A DNA stretch of 64,000 nt from Crocodylus rhombifer. Its lineage: Eukaryota > Chordata > Crocodylia > Crocodylidae. The notes beneath the pieces are model-generated. The model saw only the letters and a list, made by a program, of their open reading frames with translations, made no database searches and had not been told where the DNA came from. The DNA is taken from NCBI GenBank assembly GCA_038503035.1, contig JAVSML010024599.1, positions 1,651,921 through 1,715,920 on the forward strand, read 5' to 3'. Shown one piece after another: positions 31,916 through 45,130 of the stretch (the first letter of the stretch is position 1; every line of letters begins with the position of its first letter). Made by a program: the position numbers and the translations under genes.

Positions 31916-34884
31916 GATGGCATATTTTTATGATGCAAATAACATGGTTTGATGCTATATGTGGCAGAAATTCCTTCTTCCATCTCTTTTCCAAGCATCT
32001 GCAGGAAGCACCATTTCTATTTGTAAGGCTTTGGTTTGCACACCGATAAATGAAGCTAAAGGTCATAAGCCCAGGTCTTCATATTACAGCGACATACCCA
32101 ATCTTGGTTAAGTGCATAATAGGAAAGTGCCTTTGCATTTTTATATGCAAATATTAATTTGCATGATAATTTACTTCTGCCTAAGTATATTTCCTTTTTC
32201 AGGCATGAACTGAGATGACAGTTTTGAAATTGTGGCCTTCTTAGTCTTAATAACATCCTGCTGTACTACAGTGCATTCTTTTGTGTTTAAAAAATAATAA
32301 GTATATAATTTAATGGAGATGCTTGTGCTTCCATATATTTTCCTCAGTTTTTTCCCTTAGTTTGTGCAACAAACTGAGAGAAGCATATTTAGTATTTCAA
32401 CTTCATCACTAGGATGATGTACATTTGTTTTCTACCAGGAGAAGCAGTTAGAAGGATGCATACATCAGATCTTTTTGTCCCAGAGCAAAAATAGCCACCT
32501 GAGGAAAAAAATAGCCCAGGAACAACCAGGATTACATGATTCCTCATGGAATATTTCCTGAGAGACTGAATATTTGCATGCTTCCCTTCCTCTCCACCCC
32601 TCCCCTGCATGAAAACCAGTTGCCCCCTCTTCCTGTACACAGGAGAGGAGGGAAGGAGTAGTTCTAGCTGTTCCTCACCTGTTTTTCACACCAGAATTAC
32701 TGGTGTAAGAAGCAAGCAGGGCTTTGCTACATCGCTTCCTGCACAAGGCTCCTGGACCTGTTTCCCTTTGCCGCTACTCATTCATTGAGTGGTGGGGGCA
32801 GCAAGCCTGCCACACCAGCTTCCCCCTACCTCCTTCTGCTGCTAGCTGAGCAATGCGGGTAGAGATTGAAAAGCCAGCAAGGGCAGGAGCCTGGCATTCA
32901 CAGACAGAGGCTTTCCTCAAACCCAACTCCCAGCCCTGCCAGCTTGCCCTTAGTGCCCAGCTGCCCAGCAGAGTGAGGTGAAGCAGGCTGCTATGGTGCG
33001 GGAGACTTGTTGCTGCACTGAAATGGTGCCACCTCACCCCAAACTGCTCTGGGTCAGCCTAGAGCAGTGCAGGGTGAGGTAGACTGCTGTATCTGTGCAT
33101 CTCCCAGAGCCGTGCTGTGGTGACTGAGTGCTCCCTCCTGCACTACTCTGGGTCAGACAGGAGTGTAAAGAGTGGTGCTACTCTCCTGCAGGGGAGAATC
33201 AGGAGGGATCCTCACACAAGACAATGCCTCTCTCTTGCCAATGACTTGATTGATGGGATGCAGGGCATTCCCCCAAGACTGAACCTACCCTAGCTGTCTG
33301 TGGCAGCTGCTGCTTTTCAGCAGCTGCCAACTGCCACTTGACAGCCTACCCCCTTCCCAGGCATGGGAAAGGACAGGCTGTCAATTAATGGGCTCCCCGA
33401 AGGGAAGGGGTTGTCCAGCAGCCCTCTAGTGCTTCCTGGCTGAGAGCTTGCCAATGAAGCTCTCCAGCCATGGGGCTGGAGGAATGTCTGTACAGTCAAG
33501 CTCTACAGCTATTTTTCTACTGTAAGAAATTTCCTCTAGTACAAACTTCTGTAGACAGCCTAAAGCTGGTCTGTATAAAAAAGTGTTACTCAGAAGATCC
33601 AGTAGAAAAAATGTACTTCTGGTCCATGAACCTGGAGAACTTAATATTGTTTCAGGTGCATTAATCAACCACGTGTAAACCATGAAAGCAGATGTTACAG
33701 GCAGTGTAATTCCTTTTAGTGCAAAATATGCTCTTATATTTTGTTGAGGGCTCACTCCTTATGCATGAACTTTATTTAGTACTGTACTTCCAATTTACTT
33801 TTTCACAGCATTAGCACCTTTCACACTGTGATTTTCTATATCTATTGCAAATGTACAACAATTTACAGAAGAAATTTAGTCCATGACTTTTTTTCCCTTT
33901 TCTTTTCTTCTTTTTAGCTTTTAGCTTTAAATGTAGGAAGATGAAAAAATGAATGTGCAATTAACATGCATCCAAAACAACCCCTGCTAAAATAATATGG
34001 ATGGTTCAGCTGCTTAAAACCCAGTGGAATTCATAACATATATATTCACTGCTACCTCTCTTTTGTGTACTCCTTTCTACTAAATAGGCTCCCCAGAGGT
34101 ATGAATTGGTAAACTAGAATGTACATTGGTAACACATTATTTCCCTCTCTAGCAGACATGGGCACTGTCACAGTATTTGTTTCCAGTACCAAATTTAACA
34201 CATTCTACATAGTTATAATTTTCACTTTATTTTATAGTCCATAAAAGCTAACTCTTGGCCCACCCTTATATAAATTCAAGCTTCATGACAAAGAAACAGA
34301 AACCTATGGTAACATTGAAAAGATTTATCATATGAAATGCATCATTTCCTGAACATTTGAATGATTTGTCCATGTTTTGATGTGCAATATCTATTTATTT
34401 AAATTATATTCAAATTTAAATTGGGTAGAAATCTTTTGTTTATATGCGTGTACACATTATGACCTGCATTTTCAAAGGGGTTCAGAACACAGAACTACAG
34501 GTAAGCACCAGCTAGGATTTTCTCAAATGTTTAAACAGATTAAAACTCTGAACTTCCACACCTTTGAAAACTGGCATTTGAAACTAACTACATCTCCTAC
34601 AACTACAAAGACAACCTTGTGCAAGGGATGTAGGAACTCCTTTTCATGACTGCTAAACTTACTGGGCCATTAAGAAGAGAGAACTGACCCTATTAAGGAC
34701 AGCTGATATTTCTGCCTGACCTCTCAGTTAGGGTTCAGGGGTGCATATATGCATGTGGGCAAAGACAGTTTTAAATCTCACATAGAACACACCTGAACAA
34801 TGATTTGAGATGTTATCATTTAGTTAAATATATCTGCACATATACTTTCATGTACATCTTACAGATACATGCTATGTTATACAG
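31916..34884. other. no gene seen; GC-richer block at about 32640-33480
   Basis: Short overlapping open frames in the GC-richer block have no domain. The flanking sequence is AT-rich. The block may be an old repeat, but no ends could be defined. Confidence 0.35.
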
Positions 34885-35290
34885 ACTTATGAAGAAAAGC
34901 TGAAAAGGCTAGGGTTATCTAGCCTGGAGACGAGGAGACCGAGCAGAGATTTGATATCAGCCTTCAAATAACTAAAGGACAATTATAGAGAGGATGCAGA
35001 TGGGCATTTCTCTGTGGCCACAGAGGACAGCTTGAGGCAATGATTTCAGGATGCATCAGAGGAAATTTAGGTTGGAGACTAGGAGAAGCTTTCTGACTAT
35101 GAGAGTGGTCAAGTATTGGAAAAGGCTACCTAGAGAAATGTGGAATCTCCACTCTTGGAAATTTTCAAGATCAGGTGGGACAGACACTTCCCTAGAATGA
35201 TTTCATAAGAGATAATCCTGCCTTAAGCAAGGGTCTGGACTACATAACCTTGTCAGGTCCTTTCCAGCCCTACTTTCCTATGATCCTGTA
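34885..35290 (+). mobile_element. CR1 LINE, diverged 3' fragment (~400 bp)
   Basis: The order of blocks follows CR1: GAAAAGGCTAGGGTTATCTA (the SLEK-type region of ORF2), GAGATTTGATATCAGCC, GGTTGGAGACTAGGAGAAGC, then a 3' UTR-like GGGTCTGGACTACATAACCT, GTCCTTTCCAGCCCTAC and TTCCTATGATCCTG. The frame is broken by indels. It is older than the copy at 16124. Confidence 0.82.
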
Positions 35291-35777
35291 TTAACCTAAC
35301 AGAGCTATTGCACCTGCTATTTAAATTATGAATGTATTAAAAAATGTCAATCTCTAATTAGAAAGTCCTACAGAAACGGTACTTGGATAGATTTTGATCC
35401 AAACTGCCATTATGATACTCCATTTTCTGACCAAAAAAACCTAATCTTTTTCTGAGCCTTCTATTCTGAAATATATTAGAACAATTCACATTATTTGCTA
35501 TGCATAAGTGTATATTGGTTTATTTATTACAGTATTTCATTATAAATACTCCTCCCAGTTTTGAGAGTTACAAGATTAATAAATATTGTTTAAGCATCCC
35601 AATAATATTCCATATGCTTATTCAAACATATGGCTTTGGTACTAAGACTATATGAAATCTTCATTAGAAATGGGCATGAATCAAACCCATAGATCTACAC
35701 ACCCATTAGCTTTGCATCTCAGGCCCATCAGTTATATTAATATATTTTAACTGAAAAGATTTTCCAATACTGTAGAC

Positions 35778-36201
35778 CAGTGGTCACCAACCAAGATCTT
35801 GATCCTCAGGTAGATCTCAGAGCCTCTTGGAGTTGATCTGAGGCTGAAGTTGGGGGCTGAGTGCCCACATGCATGCGCACACACCCCAGACCAGCAGGTC
35901 ATTCCATGGGGGAGGGAAGGGACAGTGGCTAGATTGAGGCCCACACAGTGAGGGTCAGTGCCGCAGAGGCAGGAGCAGGGGTAAGTTGAGTGGGGTCCCA
36001 GCTGGGTTGGACTTACCTGCTGGGAGGGGTGGCCCCAAATATTTTTTTCTCCCTGTGCCTCAGTCTGCCCCCCCACCTTTCCCTCCCAACAGACTTACCT
36101 GCTGGGGGGAAGGCAGGAGGTGGGGGGGGGGGCACGGTAGATCTTGGGTTGCTTTTAAATGTCAAAGGTGACCTTCTACTTAAAAAGGTTGGAGGCCACT
36201 T
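35778..36201. mobile_element. non-autonomous hAT element, 424 bp
   Basis: Left end CAGTGGTCACCAACC; right end reverse-complemented AAGTGGCCTCCAACC (12 of 15). The flanks are CTGTAGAC (35770-35777) and CTGTAGAG (36202-36209), a 7-of-8 target duplication. The interior repeats GTAGATCT near both ends and has a poly-G/C-rich middle. No transposase is present. Confidence 0.82.
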
Positions 36202-36209
36202 CTGTAGAG

Positions 36210-39200
36210 TGTTTAGTTGAGGAAAAACTATGTTACCATATGTGGTAGTATATATTGTGGATATATTTATACTATATCACTAATATACTTAATGTTTTGT
36301 ACATAAATATATAGCCATTATTAGAAAGGGGAGCAACTAGCTCAGAAGTAAAAGATAAAGAAACTGGGAAATAAAAAGAAAACATAGAAAAATCAGTAGA
36401 AACCAATATAATTGGTAGAATTCTATCTTTGTCACCAATAAAAATCTCAAATAACTGTTGGTCCATCAGGATATTGTTTAAATGTCTTTAAGCATTTTAT
36501 AATGAAAATGCTGCCTTACAATGCAAAACCTGCCAAGAAACATGCTATGAGACCAATTTATAATGTTGAAAAGGGAGATAGTGGACAAATATAAATAAGA
36601 ATGAGATCAGAGTTGGTGACCTTGTTTCTAATGAGCTGTCCAGAGTTCAATTAGTAAAAGCTAGATTTTCCCACTATGCTCATGTGCTAGACTGTTAAGA
36701 TTATAAAGCAAGTTCAGGACTGCAGTTAAAAAATAGAGAGACCAAGACCAACAATCAATTATGAAGCAGGCCCTCCTATCTAGGACAGGCACATTCACAT
36801 TACAGCGCTATCTCATCAGGGAAGCAATTCCATCCAGGAGCCTTTCGGAAGAAAGATGTAGGAACATGTTTTCTCCTATTTGGGGAATGATACAAGGGGG
36901 TTATTTTTGAATGATTAATTAAAGGGAATCAATCTTCATTGCATTACTCCTGACATGAAAAGCAGCATAGCTGTGCAATAATCGCATACAATTATTCAAC
37001 TACCCCTTTGGCAAGGACAACGTAATTAGTCCTGGTGGTGTCAAGAGATTTTCTTTATACCCAACAAATTGGCAGTTTTAATCAAGTGTTGCTGAAAATT
37101 TATCATAACATAGGGAAAACAATAGGTGAAGGTACAGGGCCCCAAGCTGTGTGACTCCCAGCTACAATGGTACAAATTTACAATACTAACAACATAATGA
37201 ATACTACCAATCCCTGAATAAGCTGATTATAATTGCATATCAGCATCAAGCCACAATAGTGCTTATTTGTTTAGAATTATGGACATAACCCTTTTCATGC
37301 CTTGTTACTAGAGCTGCTTCAAGCCATTAGCCAGGGGCTCAAGCTCTGATATCCTGCTCCATGCACCTGTTATTATGGCTATGGAAAACAAGCCTGAAAC
37401 TGCCTCACAGAGAGCTGCCGAGCCATCAGGAAATGTCAAATAGCTCCAAGCCTAAGAGCCTGTGAAAACATATGGGAAAGTTAACAGGGAGATCACTCCG
37501 TCATGCTCTATTGCTGCACCATGGAACATAATACACAGTGGGTACTGTTTATAGATAACAGTAAACTGGAAACCTTTTGAGCATAAAACCAGCGTACACC
37601 AGTATTTTACAAGTCTACTAATCCAATAAGTTATATTCAGAGCCTGCATACCACACTGTTGAGTTTTGAGAGACAAAGCGGGTAGACTTTGTCTCAAGCA
37701 GTCCTAAGCCTCACTATAATACTTTTGTTTCAGTTTTTTTTTGGTTCAGTGCAGCTTGCTTTCCAAAACTGTACCCTTGTGGTAATACATAGGGCCAAAT
37801 CTACCTTTGGTGTAACCCTATTGATTACAATGCATTTACACGCCGTGTTGAATACAGTGATTCACAGCAAGCATCTTTCACCTCTGTAGCCCAAGAGGTA
37901 TATTATTCAGCTTCCCAGGGAAGCATTTTACAGAAGATGAGTTGAGTAGGTATACAGTACTGACAAGAGAGAAGTCAGACTTATAACAGTTGCCATTAAA
38001 AAAGGCAACAAATACCAAAAGTGAAGGCCTTAGAAATATTTGAGATACTTCAACAGTTTCTGTTCTAAATACAGAGAGATTCTGCAATACTTTAAACACC
38101 AAAGTGTGCATTACATTTTCCTCTCTATCTCTTCAAAAGGTATTTGCATATTTATAAAATGCTACATTGTCAATAAATCTGGACCACCTATTCTAGAATC
38201 TAAGGCATAGACAGTCATTCATCAATAGTAAACATGGAACCCAATGGTAAACAGTAAATTTGCAGCATAACATAATTTTTATTGTTATCTGTCATTTTTT
38301 CAGTAGCCATACCCATTTTAGCTGCTTTGCAGAATAAAAAAAAGAAAAGTCCTTTTCCCAAATAGTTCATATTCTGGTACACAAGTACTATTCTGCAAAC
38401 CAAATACTGGTACATTTGACTGATTTCTCACCAACCAACTGTAACTATTTTTTGGGGTAGTGGTTCTCCCTCCCCCACCCAAAAGACAAGGAGAGAAGAA
38501 ATGCAAACATGATATGGGGAATAAAGACTTTAAGCTCTTCTCTCTCAAGCCTCTGATGAGAGAATGAAGAAAATACTTTATGCCCTGTAATGTGGCCCAT
38601 TTCCCTGTTCCAAAGGAGTGAGAGAGAGAATAAAGCTCTCATTCCTCCATTTCCATGCCAGCAGGCTTTGTAGAGCATTAAGCACAACTGGGATTGCTGC
38701 CACTGTGCTCCACCAGAATACAATAAAATAAAAAAAAACCCACGATGATTAAAACAGCAGGAAAAACTCTACACTCTAGGTTCCTCACAGGCACTTAGAT
38801 TCTTTTCTTTCCCTTGGATGTGTGCTCACATGAGTTTGTACCTTCTACTTTTATCTGTCTTTAGGTTGCAACTGACTGTCACCACTCGACATTTCAAATG
38901 TTCGTGCAGGGCTAGCTAGGAGAACCACAGCCTCTTTCTGCCTGAGCAGCAGGCAGGCTTTCCATCAAGCAGGCAATTGCTGCTGGCAATGCTGCTCTGA
39001 ACGGGGGACCTTAGATACCCTCAGGCAAGATGGTGAATATCCTAACAAACTAGTTCAGCAACAACAGGAGCAGATACTTGTCGAGCAGCTGCAGAAAAGG
39101 GACAGGACAAGCCACCTTCTTCTCTGAAGATCTTTCTCACTAATTGGTGTCAAGAAGACCTGAAGGAAGAGCACTATAGTAGAGAGGTGAAGAGGTAGGG

Positions 39201-39240
39201 AAAAATAGACCTTTTAAATCTGTCATTGTCTTCCTATTTT
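36210..39240. other. unique AT-rich sequence
   Basis: No exon or known repeat is recognised. 36890-37090 looks non-repetitive and carries ATGATTAATTAAAGGGAATC-type words, so it may be regulatory; there is no direct support. Confidence 0.35.
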
Positions 39241-41250
39241 TGTTAAACTTGTCTACAAAAACCCTATATCACTATGCAGTAGCTCATTGTTATGGCGCCA
39301 TAGCAGCAGTGTTGTGGTTCGTGCCTACCGATGCTACGTCACCATAGCTCATCACTACAGTGACATAGGATCTCGTGTAGAAAAGCCCATTGACTTTGAA
39401 ATCAATGTATATGGCACTATAGCAGGAGCTGGTGTTAAGCCCCTGCTATGGACCTGAGGAGCCAGCCAAGCTGGGAAGGAACTCACTTGAGCATGCCCAG
39501 GAGAATCATGTGGCCACGGGAGCACCAGGGAAAGGGTACAGGGAGAACTTGGAGAAGGGACAGGCCTCTAGGGGCACAGGATCATGTGCCAGGAAGAGCC
39601 AGTCCTTATTTTCCCAGTAAGCTAACAGGGCAATGTAAGGAAGACCCAGAAGATGGACCAGAGAGAGGGAAGTATAGCAGAGGTAGAGAGCTGTATGCCC
39701 CATGTATAGATGCAGGGCCCTGAGGAGCATGACCAGGACTGAGCGAGGATCCAGATGACCCGGGGAAAGACAGCTAAGTGAAGTTGGCAGCCAGGTTAGC
39801 AAGGGGCTGGTCTAGCAATTTCAAGGGTGGGAGGAGACGGGATCCATACCTGAGCACTCAGTGAAGGCATGGCAGTGGAGACACTGTGAGCAGATTTCAA
39901 CAGGTGGTTAGGAGGCCAGATGTGACTGAATCTGGGGGACTTTCCAAAGGAATTGCCAAGATTAGATAAGAAATTAGAAGGAAATTAATATATGGATTAT
40001 TAATGAATGTATAGGACTGATCAAGAAGGCAGTGATCAAGAAGGGAATTAATTTATGAATTGTGAATGAATTTATAAGACTGATTAGGAAGCAGAAAGTA
40101 AATTAATTTATACATTTTAAATAAATTTGTGGAGGTGAGTGGGCAACCCATAAGTGAGTTAACTTATGACTTTATGGAATAAAAGTGAGATTAGTTAAAA
40201 GAAAAGGAGTGAACTAATTTGGGGGCTCCATGAGTGAATGTGTATAACATTATGTTTATGAATAACCAATCAACTTAGCACACAGATATAAATGTTATAA
40301 GAGAACAGACAAGAGAAATTAACCAACGATGTAAGGAATATGGAGGGAGCCCAGGTAGAGACATTCCAGACATTCCAGAACCCTAATGTAGGACTGTTGA
40401 GAATCTTTCACCACAGATTTGAGAGGAAAGGGACAGGGTATAGAGGAGGTAGAGCCCTGGAGAAGAACCATCAATTCAGCCAGATAGACCTTCACCCAAG
40501 GAGTCATCCAACCTCCCTAAGAAAATCAAGCCATCAAGGTGTGGAAGGTGAACAAGAGTGGGGGAGACAAAGGTCAGATGTGTTCCAAGACAATAATAGC
40601 TTGAAAGTCCACATGCACTCATAGACACCCATAGACTTTGATTTGCCACATAATTCATTGGGCTGTGTCCCCACAGAGTCAGCAGTGTTTCAAGCCATGA
40701 TGACCCTATAGCTCATCACTGCTCATTAGGTGTGTGTACTCCAGATACCCTCAACAAAGGATCCATGTGCTAATTAACCCTCCATTCATAACTGGAACTG
40801 AGTTTTCTAGTCAGAAATCCTAGGATCCTCCAAAAATTTATATACAGATGAGGCTCAGAGCTACCTGGTCTGGCTCCACCTCATGAAGGGTGGGGCCACA
40901 CTAATCATGTGTGACAGGCTGACAGAAGGGGCAACAGGGGGATTCTGGGTGAACTGTTTGGGGCCTTAGTTGGCGATGTTTGCCAGACATTTAAGTTTGG
41001 TAAAAAAAACAGGAATCATTGAAAATGGGAAAGAAAGAAAAGAAAAAGGTTAAATGTATTCATGTATTCACCATGACATGAAAAGGAGTTTATGCTGAGA
41101 GGGACTGAGTGTAATGGGAACTACCACTTACCTTATTCAGATGGACTGCAGTAACCTATTCTTGTGGTAGGTTCCTAGCAATGACATATCTTCTTCACTG
41201 CTGCTTGGCCAAAATCAAGTATAGTGGCTCGGCAAAGGCCCAGTTAGCCA
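39241..41250. other. unclassified sequence with a short tandem repeat
   Basis: 39250-39420 has words like CACTATGCAGTAGCTCAT and CTCGTGTAGAAAAGCCCATT that resemble a TIR-element edge. No partner end was proven, although ATAGCTCATCACTGC recurs at about 40710. No gene seen. Confidence 0.3.
39981..40135 (+). repeat. imperfect ~60-bp tandem repeat, about 2.5 copies
   Basis: AAATTAATATATGGATTATT, GAATTAATTTATGAATTGTG and AAATTAATTTATACATTTTA start successive units at about 39982, 40044 and 40100. The first two each continue with a GAATG(A/T).TAT...GACTGAT.A.GAAG block. Confidence 0.6.
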
Positions 41251-41433
41251 CTTTGATCAATGCCAAGAGTGCTGGGAGATAGTAATGGAGCACTAGGATG
41301 GAGGAGGAGGAAGTCTCAGAGCATAGAACAGCATCAATGGCAGTTTTGGAGAGCAAAATGGCAGTTAGGGAGGGAAAGCAGATCAAGAGTTGAGAAGCAA
41401 ATCAGAGAACAAAAGTGATCTAGAGTCTGATGG

Positions 41434-41980
41434 ATGATAAATGAAGGTGGGGAAGACGGAATGAGAGAAGGTAGGGAAAAAAGGTGTGGTAGGATTGGTA
41501 GATTTGGAGGAGGCTTTATTGAAGGAATCAATGAGGGAAGAGTCCATTTGGAAGGAAGAACAAGAAAAGAAGAGACGAGGGAAGCAGAGACAAATGAGGG
41601 AAGAAACAGTGATTGAAGGGAAAGAAGACTAATGGGAAGAATAAGCCAGACCTACAAAAAGAAAGGAGATGGGAGGAAATGAGACACGGAGTGGCAGGTA
41701 ATCTACACCTGAGCAGTGTTAACAGGGAAAGGAAAAGTTGGACAATGAATAGATACGAATTTACAGAGAAAATATTGTTTGAAGTTTTGGATGTTAAAGT
41801 GGGACATCTGAATAACTTTGTCACCTTTCCTAACCAGAAGTCTTGGGAAATTTCATATTGGAGCTGAGAAGGTTATGAGGATTTTTGGAAGATGTATGTT
41901 GCAGTATATGAGACAGAAGAACTTAAGGGGATAAGATTAATTGCAGGAGAAAAGACAAGAGAAAGGGAAATAATTACTTG
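41434..41980 (+). pseudogene. Tx1/L1-like LINE ORF1 relic
   Basis: A basic, Glu/Arg-rich stretch (41434-41640) precedes MNRYEFTEKILFEVLDVKVG and FVTFPNQKSWEISYW (41743-41863), then words like YETEELKGIRLIAGEKTRER. This resembles the RNA-binding ORF1 protein of Tx1-type LINEs, in which an RRM-like fold follows a charged N-terminus. A stop at 41864 and a frame change follow. The assignment is by resemblance of order and composition; a search would be needed to be sure. Confidence 0.45.
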
Positions 41981-42029
41981 AATACACTTGAAATAGGAGA
42001 GAGAGAAAAATGGTTGATGTAAATATGCA

Positions 42030-42838
42030 GGAGGCTGCCCATTTAATGCTCTGATGCCTGGGTCATTATACATGTCTCTGACCTCCCCTACACCATCTCC
42101 CATGCCTCACAGATGGCATCATAAGTCATTCATAACTCCAGCCTGAGGCTGGGCCAAATTCTGCCCCTTGCTGGACCTCTCACATTCTTCCCTTCACTGG
42201 GCCTTATACATACTGCCCCCTCTCACAGGGCCTTTCATACTACCCACTCTCACTGGGCCACTTGTAACCCACCCTGCTCCACGAGCAGCCCACTCGAGCC
42301 ATCAAGCTTACCTACTCATACTTCAGCGGGTCCCCATGCAGCCCTTTGGGTCACTCGAGCAACCCTACTCTATGTAGCACCAGGCTTATGCGTCACACTG
42401 GGCTGAGCTCCACCCCTAGCCTCTTGCCAGGCAACTTGTCCAAGTTTTCACTCTTGTGGAGGGTTGGCCCCTGTGCAGCCCTTCAGGTTGCCAGAGCAAC
42501 CCTACTCTATACACCTCCAGTGCAGCACTTCAGACCTACCTGTGCAAACTCTACACTCCAACACACAGCCCTCCAGGCGCCACCACACACCCTTCTCTGT
42601 GTGGACCTCCATACATACTTCCACCCCTATTGGGGCCCCTTTCTGCCCCATCACTGGGGCCCAGGGCCTTACACCCCATGGGCACAGGTGTCTGCAGATA
42701 TGCCTGGGCCCCACTGCCTGTTCCTGATCTCTCCTCCAATCCCCTGGCTCTTCTGTGGTCATGTGCCTCATCAGGGTTGGCTTGCACCTACTGCCTGCTC
42801 TCAGCTGTTAAAGTGGCAGGCACCAAAGGTGCTCCGTC
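42030..42838 (+). mobile_element. LTR-like repeat, copy 3, 5'-truncated, with internal tandem repeats
   Basis: GGAGGCTGCCCATTTAAT matches GGAGGCTGCACATTTAAT in the copy at 45676. ACCTCCCCTACACCATCTCC and CATGCCTCACAG match both other copies. Inside, ~30-bp units with TCACTGGGCC repeat at 42190-42275. A ~137-bp unit containing GCAACCCTACTCTAT is duplicated (about 42335 and 42473). The TGTCACGG-type start is missing. Open frames up to 199 codons are repeat-driven. Confidence 0.45.
42190..42275 (+). repeat. ~30-bp tandem repeat
   Basis: TCACTGGGCCTTATACATAC, TCACAGGGCCTTTCATACTA and TCACTGGGCCACTTGTAACC follow one another. Confidence 0.65.
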
Positions 42839-43149
42839 ACAACAGCCAAGTTGGAAAAAGAAAGAAATCACATGCTATGGAGCTTGGGAAGAAGGCAGCG
42901 GACAAAGAGAGAGAAGGGGAGGGAGATGGGTTGATGAAAAACTGATTGGAGCTAATATGGTCTGGGATTAATGAAGAGTGAAAATGGGAAGGATCAAAAG
43001 TGAAAAAGGTAGGTGAGAAGGGAAACGAAACATTTTTGAATATCAAAGCAATAAAATGACTGGCAGAGACTATGGGCATGTGAAGAGGGGAAGGATTAGA
43101 GTTGACTGCACCAAGCAGCAGCATAAAAGACTTGTAAAAGTGGTACAGA

Positions 43150-43900
43150 TATGTAATGCAAATGGACAAGTATGACTTTATGTATTGCATCTATAAACAT
43201 CAGAAGTGTGTTATCGAGGAAGAAGTGAGATAAGATTATGCCAATACTGAGTGGGGTCAAAGCAGACATAATATGTTTACAGGACTGTGGATTCCCATGG
43301 GAGAGGGATTACAAATGTTTTGTAAAGAGATGGGGATGGGGACCATTGTGATGAGCAGGGTTAAATGTAAACAAATGGCTGGACTTGTGATTTTGCTCAT
43401 GACTGAGGAAGTGGAAGTGTGACAGATACAAGCAATTGTGAAAGGGAGACCACAACAGATGGTGGTGGTGTGTGAAAAGAAAGTGTTAGAGATTTTAAAT
43501 ACATACATGCCAGCTGAAACAGAAGGAAGGATAGCCCTGTTTAAGAAATTAGAGATGAATGTAGGCGGAGGAGGGCAATAAATTCTGGTGGAGGGGGAGT
43601 TAACTGCATTATCAAGAAGAGGGACAGGAGTGGGCCTGAAGGGTAGGGACAGCTAGACAGTTCATCAAAAGTAGTGATTAATAAAAAATGAGATGCAAAA
43701 GATGTATGGGCTGGTGATTATGAGGACAGAACCAAGTGGAAGGTGTCAAGGACTGATTTTGTATTAATGTCAAATGAACTAGGTATTGGAAAGAAGGAGA
43801 TCTTAGATGTGACCTTCAGTGATCACTGGATGGTGAGAATGGAAGTGAGCTTAGATAAAAACAAAGGTAGGGGGAAAGGGTTGTGGAAGTTACATGTTTA
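43150..43900 (+). pseudogene. LINE ORF2 endonuclease relic
   Basis: Short in-frame pieces survive: YCINIRSVLS near 43175, VKADIICLQDCG near 43260, and a final block with LDVTFSDHWMVRMEVSLDKN (near 43804-43860). The SDH triad is the last catalytic motif of the endonuclease and is in the expected place relative to the RT downstream. Between them the frame shifts repeatedly. The ICLQDC site has Asp where most endonucleases have Glu. Confidence 0.6.
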
Positions 43901-44231
43901 ATTATTGCAAGATGTGAAGACCTGTCAAGACTATGTGGAACTGTATAAAGGATGGAGGATGCTCAAAAGATACTACAAAAGCATTTGCAAGTGGTGGGAA
44001 ATGATCAAGAAAAGAACAAGAAAATGTTTCAGAAATACTGGTTGAAAAGAAGTGAAGAGGGTGGAAGAGCTAGAAGAACAAGGCAAGGGAGCAGGAATTA
44101 TTAAAGAAAGTGTTAAGTGGACTATGAGTGGCTGGGGACAGATATAAGAGAGTCATACAGGGAGGGCAGGGTCATGGGGAAGGATTTTGCAGAAGGTGTG
44201 GTAATTTTGATATTAAAGAACAGCAAAAGAC

Positions 44232-45130
44232 GTGTTAGACAACTGGAGGCCAATAACCCTTTTAAATGTAGACTACAAATTGATGGCAAAAATACTGGCC
44301 AAAAAAATGTGTGACTGTTTAGCAGATGTGATACAAGAAGAACAAATATGTGCCATTCCTGAGAGGAGGATATCCGAAGCCCTATGGTTAATGGGAGATA
44401 TCATATCAGATGTACAAGAGAGGAAAAGAAATAAGGTAATAATAAATTTAGACCTGGAAAAATCTTATGATAGGGTTAAACATAATTTCATGTTTAAAGT
44501 ATTGCAGAGGAGTGGGGTTTCCTGTGAATATGATCAGACAGGTCAAAGTGTTATCCTGTAAAATGGGAAGTCATGTATTGGTAAATGGTTACTTGAGCAA
44601 AGCACTTACCATACAAACAGTGGTAAAACAGGGATGCTTGCTGTCCCCCTATCTTTTTGTGTGCACAATGCAACCATTGGCACAGAGAATTTGTGACAAT
44701 AAGCTAGTAAGTGGTGTGAAAATACCAGGAGAAGTTAAATGTAAATAACATATGGATGACATGAACATAGTGGCTCAGGACATCATATCAATTGATAGGG
44801 TGTTGAAACACACCGAGGACTATGGTGAAGTGTCAGGGGCAAAATTAAATAAGATGAAAAGTATGTTGATGGGTGTGAGGAACTGGGAGAATTTACAGAA
44901 GTTGGGCTGCACACGGTAGAGAATGTAATCAAAATCTTGGGAATCCCAATATTTGCGGAAGGGACAGGATCAAAGGTATAAGAGAAGTTAGAGCTAAGAG
45001 AGAGGTAGATTTTTGAACTGGAGTGGTAGAACATTATCTTTCAAGGGGAAAGTGGTTGTGATGAAAATGGTATTTTTGTTGATCCCCCTTTACACAGGAC
45101 TGGCGTATCCACCGTCGTGGCTGCAGATAA
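44232..45130 (+). pseudogene. LINE ORF2 reverse transcriptase relic
   Basis: The frame at 44232-44561 opens LDNWRPITLLNVDYKLMAKI, then RNKVIINLDLEKSYDRV, which keeps the first palm aspartate. A shift of frame leads to VKQGCLLSPYLFVCTMQPLA (44618-44680) and a stop just before HMDDMNIV (44749-44772), where the catalytic box YADD is changed to MDD but both aspartates remain. The thumb follows at 45013 as DWSGRTLSF-type text: NWSGRTLSFKGKVVVMKMVF. Order and spacing match L1/Tx1-type RT. At least two stops and two frame changes make it inactive. Confidence 0.78.

Noticed and set aside
39250..40740. A single TIR element joining 39250 and 40740
   Set aside because: ATAGCTCATCACT words occur at both places, but they are in the same orientation and no matching ends or target duplication could be shown.
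42346..42971. Frames of 199 and 171 codons
   Set aside because: They run through tandem repeats of an LTR-like copy and cross its boundary into LINE sequence; no domain.
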